A DNA stretch of 64,000 bases from Sphingomonas sp. AP4-R1 (lineage in GTDB: Bacteria > Pseudomonadota > Alphaproteobacteria > Sphingomonadales > Sphingomonadaceae). Position numbers and translations under genes: made by a program. The notes beneath the pieces are model-generated. The model saw only the letters and a list, made by a program, of their open reading frames with translations. It was not told the origin of the DNA and did no database searches. The DNA lies in the NCBI RefSeq assembly GCF_013113735.1, contig NZ_CP053346.1, positions 434,001 through 498,000 on the forward strand, given 5' to 3'. Positions 27,915 through 35,489 of this stretch are shown one piece after another (position 1 is the first letter of the stretch; every line of letters begins with the position of its first letter).

Positions 27915-28307
27915 TTACTGGCCCATGCCCTTGCCGGTGATCTTGCCGTCGCCCCGCAGCGTCACCTGCGCGCCCGTCCGGGGCATGATGCCGACCGGAT
28001 TGGTGTAGCGGATGCCCGCCGTGGACGGCAGTTCGCCGATCGCGGTGCGCGATCCGTCGCGGATGCTCTGATCGTTCGGCAGGGGCGCGCGGGCGCCTTC
28101 GCGCACGCCGCAGACCGTGACCGTATCGCCGCCGCCCCGGCTGCGGCAGCGCACGGGCGCGGCACGGGGCTGTTCGCTCTTCTGATAGGCCTCGATCGCC
28201 TGTTCGGCCGGGGTCGTCTTGGCGGCGACGGGGGCCGGCGGACCGGCCGTCTGCGCGAACGCCGGGGCTGCCGACACCAGCGCGATCGTCACCGCTACCA
28301 TCCGCAT
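27915..28307 (-). CDS. Secreted Cys-containing protein, paralogue 1 of 3
   Basis: A 130-residue protein with a signal peptide (MRMVAVTIALVSAAPAFAQ). It then has TAGPPAPVAAKTTPAEQA, one C..C pair in PVRCRSRGGGDTVTVCGVRE and the block GVREGARAPLPND. It is the shortest of three tandem paralogues (27915-29558) and lacks the middle GEIVVC block of the others. No function is known. GGAAGG precedes the ATG, in a leader nearly identical to that of paralogue 2, indicating duplication with upstream sequence. Confidence 0.72.
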   Translation of the reverse strand: MRMVAVTIALVSAAPAFAQTAGPPAPVAAKTTPAEQAIEAYQKSEQPRAAPVRCRSRGGGDTVTVCGVREGARAPLPNDQSIRDGSRTAIGELPSTAGIRYTNPVGIMPRTGAQVTLRGDGKITGKGMGQ

Positions 28308-28373
28308 CGCACGCGCCCTTCCGAATCCGTGGGCAGCATGGCGCAGAAAATGGGCGCTCGATAGAGCAAAGCC

Positions 28374-28934
28374 TTATTGCGGAGGCGCCGTCGCACGCAC
28401 TTCGGCCTGATCCGCCTTGCCCTGATCGCCCGCCGCTTTGGCGGCGGCCGCCTGCTTCGCGGCGTCCTGTTCGTAGATCATCTTCAGCGTCGCATTCCGC
28501 GTCTTTGCCGTCTTGCCCATGCCGAAGCGCGCGACCGTGGTGCCCGGCCGGGGCGGGAACGGTCCCTGCCCGACATCGGCCTGCCGGATCTCGCCGGGAT
28601 GGGAGCCCGGACCGCGTTCGTCCGGCAGCGGGATGCGCTCGGGCGACCGGCCGGTGACCCCGCAGACGACGATCTCGCCCGCATTGTTATGGCACGGCGT
28701 ATCGGGCGGCCGCGCGCCTTCCTTCACCCCGCAGGCCGTGCTGATCGAGCCGTCAGCCTTGCGACAGGTCTGGCCGGGTGGGGACGGCGGGGGCAGCGCA
28801 TCGTCCCGATGCGCGTAGGAAATCGCCTGCTCGGCCGGGCTCTGCTTCGGTTCGACCGGGACCGGCGGCCCCGCCGTCTGGGCGAAAGCCGGAGCCGTCA
28901 TCAGCAGCGCGATCGTGACCCAGACCATCCGCAT
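28374..28934 (-). CDS. Secreted Cys-rich protein, paralogue 2 of 3
   Basis: A 186-residue protein with signal peptide MRMVWVTIALLMTAPAFAQ, then AGPPVPVEPKQSPAEQAISY, the first Cys block (QTCRKADGSISTACGVKEG), a second (DTPCHNNAGEIVVCGVTG) and the proline-rich RIPLPDERGPGSHPGE. The C-terminus is Ala/Lys-rich and probably helical. Four cysteines in two pairs suggest two disulphides in the periplasm. The start at 28934 matches paralogue 1. No known function; GEIVVCG-type motifs recur in other sphingomonad secreted proteins. Confidence 0.75.
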   Translation of the reverse strand: MRMVWVTIALLMTAPAFAQTAGPPVPVEPKQSPAEQAISYAHRDDALPPPSPPGQTCRKADGSISTACGVKEGARPPDTPCHNNAGEIVVCGVTGRSPERIPLPDERGPGSHPGEIRQADVGQGPFPPRPGTTVARFGMGKTAKTRNATLKMIYEQDAAKQAAAAKAAGDQGKADQAEVRATAPPQ

Positions 28935-29000
28935 CGCGCACCGCCCTTTCGAAGCCATCCCCAGCATGAGGCAGAAAAGCGCGATTCGAAAGTGCGGGCC

Positions 29001-29558
29001 TTATCGGGGCGCGGCGGCTGCCGTGATCACGGCCTGATCCACCTCGGCCTGTTTGGCGGCACGATCGGCGGCAGCCTGTTCGGCGGCCTCCTGCGCGTAG
29101 ATCATCTTCAGCGTTTCGTTGCGCATCTTCACGGCCTTGCTCATGCCGAAGGTGATCAGCGTGATGCCCGGCCTTGGCGGGAACGGCCCTTGCCCGACAT
29201 CGGCCCGCGCGAACTCGCCGGGATGGTGCGCGGGCCCGCGCTCGTCGGGCAAAGGAATGCGATCCGGCGAGCGGCCGACGATCGCGCAGACGACGATCTC
29301 GCCGTCCTTGCGCCGACAGGGAATCGAGGGCGGCCGCGCGCCATCCTTCACGCCGCAGGCCGTGCTGGTCTCGCCCTTGGCATTCTTGCAGGAGACGGGC
29401 GTGGGCGCGGGCGGGATCGGATCGTCGCGATGCGCGAAGGCCACCGCCTGCTGGAACGGCGTCTGCTTCGGCACCACCGGCACGGGCGGCCCCGCCACGC
29501 TGGCCAGCGCGGGCGACGCCCCGATCAGCGCGATCAGCAGCGGGACGAACCGACTCAC
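29001..29558 (-). CDS. Secreted Cys-rich protein, paralogue 3 of 3
   Basis: A 185-residue protein, the closest relative of paralogue 2: SVAGPPVPVVPKQTPFQQAV, VSCKNAKGETSTACGVKDG, IPCRRKDGEIVVCAIVG, RIPLPDERGPAHHPGE, ADVGQGPFPPRPG. Translation from the GTG at 29558 gives a signal peptide (MSRFVPLLIALIGASPALAS) with GAGG nine bases before; the longer frame to 29726 overlaps the next gene. The four cysteines and their spacing are conserved with paralogue 2. Function unknown. Confidence 0.72.
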   Translation of the reverse strand: MSRFVPLLIALIGASPALASVAGPPVPVVPKQTPFQQAVAFAHRDDPIPPAPTPVSCKNAKGETSTACGVKDGARPPSIPCRRKDGEIVVCAIVGRSPDRIPLPDERGPAHHPGEFARADVGQGPFPPRPGITLITFGMSKAVKMRNETLKMIYAQEAAEQAAADRAAKQAEVDQAVITAAAAPR

Positions 29559-29647
29559 CTGTTGGACCTCGACATCATCGGCCGAACCCTGAACCTCCCA
29601 GGCTGAATTAGCCCGAAACATGACGTCCAAATTCCGGCGGTCCGACG

Positions 29648-30085
29648 TCAAAAGGGAAACGCCGGAAGATCCGGTGCGATCCAGCCGCGCCGCGCCTCCA
29701 CCGAAAACAGGCGCTCCCGCGTCCAATAAGCGAGCGGCCAGTCGGATCGCCCGAGCGGGCCCGCCATCAGTGCGTCGACCGCCTCATGCAAAGGCTCGTC
29801 GTGCGGCCTCTCCACGAGGAATGCCCGCGCCGCCCGGATCGAGGCCTGCGTGATCGTTTCGTGATAGCCGGTGTGATCGTCGTTCACGCCGCCGACCGAC
29901 GCATTATAGGCGCGGATCAGCGCGGGCATGTCGCGCTCGGCCACGATCTCCGGGCGGGCGGCGATCAGCCACAGGGTCGTCGCGAAATGGGCGGCGTGGG
30001 TCCATTCCGCCTTGGGCAGAGTGCGATCGAGGAAGGCGTTGCCCAGCCGCGCGATCGCGGCGTCATCGGGATAGAAATGGCTCAT
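29648..30085 (-). CDS. Conserved protein of unknown function, His-rich
   Basis: A 145-residue, mostly helical soluble protein starting MSHFYPDDAAIARLGNAFLD. Several spaced histidines (WTHAAHFATTLWL, NDDHTGYHETIT, RPHDEPLHEA) could bind a metal or form a catalytic site, but no named family was recognised. The start at 30085 is chosen because the 83 upstream in-frame codons are Arg/Pro-rich shadow sequence. It is divergent from glpX with a 293-bp gap that shows no other clear gene. Confidence 0.72.
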   Translation of the reverse strand: MSHFYPDDAAIARLGNAFLDRTLPKAEWTHAAHFATTLWLIAARPEIVAERDMPALIRAYNASVGGVNDDHTGYHETITQASIRAARAFLVERPHDEPLHEAVDALMAGPLGRSDWPLAYWTRERLFSVEARRGWIAPDLPAFPF

Positions 30086-30378
30086 GTCGGTCTCCGAAAA
30101 CGGGGTCCGGCGGCGCGCGCGACCGCATCCGCCGGAAAGGCGGGCGCGTCGCGGCGGGAGGGTGGCGGGAGCTTTAGGAAGAAAGCCCCGGACACAGGAT
30201 CGCGCGCGCGCCCTCGAACGGGGCGGCTTGCCGTTGGGAGAAGGCGGCGATCCGGTGCATTCCGGCACTTTCCTGCGCCGCCGCGAGCCGGTCAAGCCAT
30301 GACTTGCCCGCAGCCCTTCTCGACAAGGTAACATGGCCGCCCTATCCCGGTCTCATTCCGGCAGTGAGGAGTAAAAGG

Positions 30379-31347
30379 GTGGAAGTAACCGCTTCGAAGG
30401 CGCTCGATCGCGTTCTCGTTCTCGAAATGGTGCGCGTCACCGAAGCTGCGGCGATCGCCGCGTCCTCGCTCGTCGGTCGTGGCGACGAGAAGGCGGCCGA
30501 CCATGTCGCGGTCGAGGCGATGCGCAAGGCCTTCAACGAGCTGGATTTCGACGGCACCGTCGTGATCGGCGAGGGCGAGCGCGACGAGGCGCCGATGCTC
30601 TATATCGGCGAGAAGGTGGGCAAGGCCTCGCCCGGCAGCCCCAAGATCGATATCGCGCTGGATCCGCTGGAAGGCACGACGCTGACCGCCAAGGCCTATC
30701 CGAACGCGCTGGCCGTGCTGGCGATCGCGGAAGAAGGCGGCCTCCTCAACGCACCCGACGTCTATATGGAAAAGCTCGCCATCGGGCCGGGCTATGAGAA
30801 GGGCCTCGTCAGCCTCACCAAGACGCCGACCGAGAATATCAAGGCGCTGGCCGCCGCCAAGGGCGTGGCCGCGAACGAGATCATCGCCTGCGTGCTGGAT
30901 CGCCCGCGCCACGAGGCGCTGATCGCCGAGCTGCGCGCGCTGGGCGTCGGCATCATGCTGATTCCGGACGGCGACGTCGCGGGCGTGATCGCCTGCACCG
31001 ATCCCGACACGACGATCGACATCTATTTCGGCTCGGGCGGCGCCCCGGAAGGCGTGCTCGCGGCGGCGGCGCTGGCCTGCGTCGGCGGCCAGTTTCAGGG
31101 CAAGCTGCTGTTCCGCAACGATGACGAGCGCGGCCGCGCCGCCAAGTGGGGCGTCACCGATCTCGACAAGATCTATGAGCTGGAAGATCTGGTGAAGGGC
31201 GACGCCATTTTCGCCGCCACCGGCGTCACCGACGGTTCGCTGCTGGAAGGCGTGAAGGTCCGCAAGGGCGTGATCACCACCGAGAGCATCGTGATGCGCG
31301 CCAGCTCCGGCACGGTCCGCCGCGTGAAGGGCGAGCATCGGCGCTAA
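30379..31347 (+). CDS. glpX: Fructose-1,6-bisphosphatase, class II
   Basis: The 322-residue GlpX-type phosphatase catalyses the gluconeogenic conversion of fructose 1,6-bisphosphate to fructose 6-phosphate. Metal-binding motifs are VIGEGERDEAPMLYIGE and IALDPLEGTTLTAKAYPNAL; the C-terminal half includes YFGSGGAPEGVLAAAALAC. Translation from the GTG at 30379 follows GAGGAG; the longer frame to 30304 adds unrelated residues. It is a single gene with its own 5' region. Confidence 0.95.
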   Translation: MEVTASKALDRVLVLEMVRVTEAAAIAASSLVGRGDEKAADHVAVEAMRKAFNELDFDGTVVIGEGERDEAPMLYIGEKVGKASPGSPKIDIALDPLEGTTLTAKAYPNALAVLAIAEEGGLLNAPDVYMEKLAIGPGYEKGLVSLTKTPTENIKALAAAKGVAANEIIACVLDRPRHEALIAELRALGVGIMLIPDGDVAGVIACTDPDTTIDIYFGSGGAPEGVLAAAALACVGGQFQGKLLFRNDDERGRAAKWGVTDLDKIYELEDLVKGDAIFAATGVTDGSLLEGVKVRKGVITTESIVMRASSGTVRRVKGEHRR

Positions 31348-31538
31348 GCTCCGATCCGCTGACGCGGATGACCGGCGCCGGCCCGCTCCCCATCCAGGAG
31401 GAGCCGGCCGCGCCGCCCCCACAGAAGACAGGCGATCGGGGTGGATCGGAACAGCCACCCCGACCTGCCGTTTCAAGGCGACGTTCCTTCCGGCTGACGA
31501 TCCCGCCAGCCTTATCCTCGCTCTGAAAGGACAGGCTC

Positions 31539-32405
31539 ATGCGCGTCGCGCTTCTCGGCATCGGCAATATGGGTGCGCCGATCGGGCGCAATATCCTGAA
31601 GGCCGGGCATGATCTGATCGTCTGGAACCGCTCTCCGGACAAGGCCGCGCCGCTCGTCGCGGAGGGCGCGACGCTGGCCGCCACGCCGGCGGCCGCCACG
31701 GTGGAAGCCGAGATCGTCTGCACGATGCTGGCCGACGATCGCGGCGTGGAGGCGGTGACGTTTGGGGAAGAGGGCCTGCTCTCGGCCGATCCCCGCAAGC
31801 TGCATGTCGGCTTCAGCACGATCAGCCTCGCCCTCGCCCGCCGGCTGGCCGAGGCGCAGGGCGACCTCTATATCTCCGCCCCGGTGTTCGGACGGCCGCC
31901 CGCCGCCGCCGCCGCGCAATTGAGCGTCGTCACCGCCGGCGCGTCCGAGAGCATCGCACGCGCGCAACCCATCTTCGACGCGATCGGGCAGAAAATCTTC
32001 GTCGTCGGCGCGGAGGCGCCCGCCGCGAACCTGGTGAAGCTGTGCGGCAATTTCATGATCATGTCCGCGATCGAGGCGATGGGCGAGGCGATGGCGCTCG
32101 CCGCCAAGAACGGGCTCGACAAGCAGGCCCTGTTCGATGTGCTGACCGGCACCCTGTTCGGTGCGCCCGTGTACAAGAATTACGGACCGGCGCTGATCGC
32201 CGGCGAATATCGGCCGGCGGGCTTCCCCGCGCCGCTCGGACTGAAGGACATGAACCTCGTGGCCGAGGCGGCGGGCGGCGCGCGCGTGCCGATGCCGCTC
32301 TTGGGCGTGATCCGCGATCACCTGCTGCAGACGATCGGGCGCGAGGGCGACGATGTCGACTGGGCCGCGATCGGCAAGGCGATCAGCGACAATGCGGGGC
32401 TGTAG
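31539..32405 (+). CDS. Beta-hydroxyacid dehydrogenase (3-hydroxyisobutyrate dehydrogenase family)
   Basis: The 288-residue NAD(P)-binding protein begins with the Rossmann motif LLGIGNMGAPIGRNILKAG. The family's catalytic lysine is in NLVKLCGNFMI and the C-terminal helical domain follows. Substrates in this family include 3-hydroxyisobutyrate, tartronate semialdehyde and glyoxylate; none can be chosen here. The 190-bp gap from glpX contains a TCGGGGTGG/CCACCCCGA hairpin but no other gene. AAAGGAC precedes the ATG. Confidence 0.9.
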   Translation: MRVALLGIGNMGAPIGRNILKAGHDLIVWNRSPDKAAPLVAEGATLAATPAAATVEAEIVCTMLADDRGVEAVTFGEEGLLSADPRKLHVGFSTISLALARRLAEAQGDLYISAPVFGRPPAAAAAQLSVVTAGASESIARAQPIFDAIGQKIFVVGAEAPAANLVKLCGNFMIMSAIEAMGEAMALAAKNGLDKQALFDVLTGTLFGAPVYKNYGPALIAGEYRPAGFPAPLGLKDMNLVAEAAGGARVPMPLLGVIRDHLLQTIGREGDDVDWAAIGKAISDNAGL

Positions 32406-32460
32406 GCTCAATCCCTGACGCACCCCCTCCGCTCCGATCGATGAGGCCCCGCCATATCTG

Positions 32461-32545
32461 ACCCGTTCGTGCTGAGCCTGTCGAAGCACGGGCCTCACAC
32501 GCCACGCTAGCAGCACGTTCTTCGACTTCGCTCAGAACGGACGGA
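32461..32545. repeat. Paired repeat, type C
   Basis: CCGTTCGTGCTGAGCCTGTCGAAG and CTTCGACTTCGCTCAGAACGGACGG are inverted arms. It lies between two rightward genes and is followed by about 85 bases of leader sequence. Confidence 0.85.
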
Positions 32546-32631
32546 GATAGGAGGATCGCCATGGCTTTTCGCTCTACCTACTCAGCGTGAGGGAAGATGG
32601 CGGTCGCAAACCAAATGGCTAGGAGAGACAG

Positions 32632-33741
32632 GTGAACAAGGTCGCCTTCCTCTTCCTCGGCGAGACATTGCTGATCCCGCATCTGTGGCCGATCGCGGAG
32701 GCGCTGGCGGAGGCCGCACCCGATCTGCCGATCGATCTGTGGGTGTCCACCTCGATCCACGAGGAGATGCTGAGCCGCTGGTCGCGGGCCTATCCCTCGA
32801 TGCGGCTGCGGCGTGCGCCCGGCTATCGCCCCCTGCCGGGGCTGGCGGCGGGCACCAACCCGCCCCTCCCCGCCAAGATCCCGATGCTGGCCCGTCTCGC
32901 CCCGCTGCTGCTGGGCACGCGCGTGGCGGTGTGCGCCGAGCAGACCAGCCTGTGGATCCCCCGCGCGCTCTCCTTCCACCCCACCCGCTTCGTGCGGACC
33001 GCGCACGGCGCCGGATCGATCAACGCGCGCAGCGATCCCCGCCAGCGCGCCGCCACCCTGTTGTTCGAGCCGAGCGAGACCGAGCGGCAGGCCTTCATCC
33101 GCCATGGCGTGCGCCCCGAGCGCATCGTGGTGACGGGCTATATCAAGGCCAGCTTCCGTCACCGCACGCCTGCCGCCCATCTCTTCCCGGAGGCACGGCC
33201 GATCCTGCTCTATACGCCGCACTGGCAGCGGCATCGCTCCTCCTGGTGGGAGTGGGGCCGCCAGATCGTCGGGCACCTGGCCGAGCAGACGCGCTTCAAC
33301 GTGATCCTCGCGCCGCATCAGCGGCTGGTGGAGCGCGACCCCGGCCTGCGCGAAGTGCTGGCGGGCGTTTCCCACCTGCCCCACATCCATGCCGATCTCG
33401 ACAGCTTCGCGATGGTGGACGGCAGCTATACGGCGGCGGCCGACCTCTATCTGGGCGATACGTCGAGTCAGGTGGTGGAATATATGGTCCGACCGCGCCC
33501 GTGCCTGTTCCTCAACGCGCAGAAAATCGACTGGCGTGCGACCGACGATCACGATTTCTGGAATTGTGGCGACGTGATCGACGATCTCGCCGCTTTGCCC
33601 GCCGCGCTGGACGACGCCACGAAACGACATTCTCACTACGCGGCGCTGCAACAATCTTTCGCCGAAAATGCGCTGGGCGACACCTCCGGAAAGGCGCCGG
33701 CCATTTCCGCTAAATATCTGATTTCCTTGTTGAGTGCGTGA
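32632..33741 (+). CDS. GT-B fold glycosyl/glycerophosphotransferase-like protein
   Basis: A 369-residue cytosolic protein from a GTG start with AGGAG ten bases upstream. The fold resembles the CDP-glycerol glycerophosphotransferase and related GT-B families: RTAHGAGSIN, LLYTPHWQRHRSSWWEWG and the C-terminal LGDTSSQVVEYMVRPRPCLF, comparable to the nucleotide-binding D-x-S-S segment of that family. Teichoic acid is not expected in this group, so the acceptor is probably another cell-surface polymer. No other glycan gene is adjacent. Family-level assignment is moderate. Confidence 0.65.
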   Translation: MNKVAFLFLGETLLIPHLWPIAEALAEAAPDLPIDLWVSTSIHEEMLSRWSRAYPSMRLRRAPGYRPLPGLAAGTNPPLPAKIPMLARLAPLLLGTRVAVCAEQTSLWIPRALSFHPTRFVRTAHGAGSINARSDPRQRAATLLFEPSETERQAFIRHGVRPERIVVTGYIKASFRHRTPAAHLFPEARPILLYTPHWQRHRSSWWEWGRQIVGHLAEQTRFNVILAPHQRLVERDPGLREVLAGVSHLPHIHADLDSFAMVDGSYTAAADLYLGDTSSQVVEYMVRPRPCLFLNAQKIDWRATDDHDFWNCGDVIDDLAALPAALDDATKRHSHYAALQQSFAENALGDTSGKAPAISAKYLISLLSA

Positions 33742-33847
33742 TTGCATTTCACGCATCTCCGACGAACCGTTTCTTACTTGCGATGAATTGATCGCTCCCT
33801 ATGTGGCCTGCACCGCACCATTCCTGCGGCACTAGTGGAGAAGTCTC

Positions 33848-33931
33848 GTGTTCAAGTTCGAAGGTGCCACCGCCCTCCTGATCGCGGTTGCCGCGCAGGC
33901 GCTGGTGGTCGGAGCGATTCTCGCCGCCTAA
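33848..33931 (+). CDS. 27-residue hydrophobic small protein
   Basis: A GTG-started open frame encodes FKFEGATALLIAVAAQALVV plus GAILAA, a single hydrophobic helix after a charged N-terminus. GGAG lies nine bases before the GTG (GTGGAGAAGTCTC). A possible promoter with TTGCGA at 33779 and TATGTG about 16 bases later precedes it. It is too short for ordinary gene finding, but the codon pattern, Shine-Dalgarno and membrane-helix composition suggest a real small membrane protein. Function unknown. Confidence 0.5.
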   Translation: MFKFEGATALLIAVAAQALVVGAILAA

Positions 33932-34048
33932 CGGCCCCGAGAGCGGAGCGGTCGACGGCCCTCGGGACCGTCCCGCCCCGAAAGCCCCTTTCGACCCACG
34001 ACCTCCCTGCACCCCCGAAATTCCGGCCCGAAGGGCCAACCTCTCCCC

Positions 34049-34116
34049 CTTTTTTCTCTCTCTGCGTCTCTGCGTGAACAAAAATTGGATTCACGCGGAG
34101 ACGCAGAGGAGAAAGG
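34049..34116. repeat. Palindromic repeat, type G
   Basis: TCTCTCTGCGTCTCTGCGTGAA and TTCACGCGGAGACGCAGAGGAGA are inverted around AAAAATTGGA. It matches the copy at 27784-27866 and lies beyond the rplS terminator. Confidence 0.85.
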
Positions 34117-34150
34117 CATAGCCGCTCCGCGGCGATCTACCGCGCACAGC

Positions 34151-34182
34151 AAAACGCCCGCGAACCTCTCGGCTCGCGGGCG
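34151..34182 (-). terminator. Intrinsic terminator of trmD-rplS
   Basis: On the minus strand CGCCCGCGAGCC (34182-34171) pairs with GGTTCGCGGGCG (34166-34155) around a GAGA loop, followed by TTTT. One G-T wobble is present. It lies 27 bp after the rplS stop. Confidence 0.92.
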
Positions 34183-34208
34183 CTTGCATATCCCGAGGGA
34201 TCGGAGGC

Positions 34209-34595
34209 TTACGCCTCGACCGAAACCTTCTCGCGATTGTCGCGGCGCTCGGCGATGCGAGCGGCCTTGCCGGTGCGGCCACGCAGATAATAGAGCTTCG
34301 CGCGACGGACGACGCCCTTGCGGACCACGTCGATCGAATCGATGTTCGGCGAATAAAGCGGGAAAACGCGCTCGACGCCCTCGCCGAACGAGATCTTGCG
34401 GACGGTGAACGAGGAGCCCATGCCCTTGTTCGAGCGCGCGATGCACACGCCCTCATAAGACTGAACGCGGGTGCGCTCGCCTTCGACCACCTTCACGCCG
34501 ACCTTCAGCGTATCGCCGGGGCGGAATTCCGGAATCGGGCGCTTGGCGGTGAGCGCGGCGATCTGCTCGGCTTCGAGCTGCTGGATGAGGTTCAT
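34209..34595 (-). CDS. rplS: 50S ribosomal protein L19
   Basis: L19 lies at the interface of the ribosomal subunits. The 128-residue protein begins [15 protein letters not shown] and contains [20 protein letters not shown] and [18 protein letters not shown], all typical. The start at 34595 overlaps the region of the trmD stop by a two-base gap, with AAGGAC upstream. It ends the leftward trmD-rplS pair with a strong terminator; its usual upstream partners rpsP and rimM are 3.4 kb away. Confidence 0.97.
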   Translation of the reverse strand: MNLIQQLEAEQIAALTAKRPIPEFRPGDTLKVGVKVVEGERTRVQSYEGVCIARSNKGMGSSFTVRKISFGEGVERVFPLYSPNIDSIDVVRKGVVRRAKLYYLRGRTGKAARIAERRDNREKVSVEA

Positions 34596-34596
34596 C

Positions 34597-35325
34597 TCAT
34601 TCGTCCTTCTTCTGCCGCGCACCAGAGGGCGACTGGACCCGAGCGCCGATATGGCGCTCCCAAAGATCCGGCCGCCTTAGCCGTGTATCGATCTCGGCCA
34701 TGGACTGGCGCCATGCCTTGATCGCCGCATGATCCCCCGATCGCAGCACTTCGGGGATCGTGCGGCCCTCCCACATTTGCGGTCGGGTATAATGCGGATA
34801 TTCGAGGAGGCCGCTTTCGAAGCTTTCCTCGTCTCCGCTCGAAGCGGCGCCCATTACTCCGGGAAGCAGTCTGACGCAAGCGTCGAGCAGCACGATCGCC
34901 GCCGTCTCCCCCCCCGACAGCACATAATCGCCGATCGAAACCTCCTCGATCTGCCGCGCCTCGAACAGGCGCTGGTCGAAGCCCTCGAATCGGCCGCAGA
35001 GAATCGCCACGCCCGGCCCCGCCGCCAGCGCCCGGACGCGGGCCTGCGTGAGCGGCGCGCCGCGTGGCGTCATGGCGAGCAGGGGCACGCCGGGCTGCGC
35101 GGTCGCATCGATCGCGGCGGCCACCACATCGGCGCGCAACACCATGCCGGAGCCGCCGCCGGCCGGCGTATCGTCCACCGAGCGATGCTTGTCCGTCGCG
35201 AAATCGCGGATCTGCACCGCATCGAGCGACCACTTCCCCTCCGAGAGCGCACGCCCGGCCAGGCTCACGCCCAGCGGGCCGGGGAACATTTCGGGGTAGA
35301 GGGTGAGGACGGTGGCGGAGAACAT
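34597..35325 (-). CDS. trmD: tRNA (guanine-N1-)-methyltransferase
   Basis: TrmD methylates G37 of tRNAs with SAM, preventing +1 frameshifting. The 242-residue SPOUT protein begins [20 protein letters not shown] and contains [17 protein letters not shown], the knot segment [21 protein letters not shown] and [20 protein letters not shown]. It is followed closely by rplS. The upstream gene in transcription order would normally be rimM but is instead a serine hydrolase, separated by a type C repeat. Confidence 0.96.
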   Translation of the reverse strand: MFSATVLTLYPEMFPGPLGVSLAGRALSEGKWSLDAVQIRDFATDKHRSVDDTPAGGGSGMVLRADVVAAAIDATAQPGVPLLAMTPRGAPLTQARVRALAAGPGVAILCGRFEGFDQRLFEARQIEEVSIGDYVLSGGETAAIVLLDACVRLLPGVMGAASSGDEESFESGLLEYPHYTRPQMWEGRTIPEVLRSGDHAAIKAWRQSMAEIDTRLRRPDLWERHIGARVQSPSGARQKKDE

Positions 35326-35378
35326 GGCGACGGCCTCTACCGCCCTACGTCAGGCCTGAGGAGCCCCCCGCCATACTC

Positions 35379-35460
35379 CGTTCGTGCTGAGCGCAGTCGA
35401 AGCACGGGCTTCGAACGGGCCGCTTGCGGCACGTCCTTCGACTTCGCTCAGGACGAACGG
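35379..35460. repeat. Paired repeat, type C
   Basis: CCGTTCGTGCTGAGCGCAGTCGAAG and CTTCGACTTCGCTCAGGACGAACGG are inverted arms. It lies exactly between trmD and the serine hydrolase, at one boundary of the segment that splits the ffh-trmD operon. Confidence 0.88.
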
Positions 35461-35489
35461 GGTCTTTGGTTCGTGCTAGCCCCTCACCC

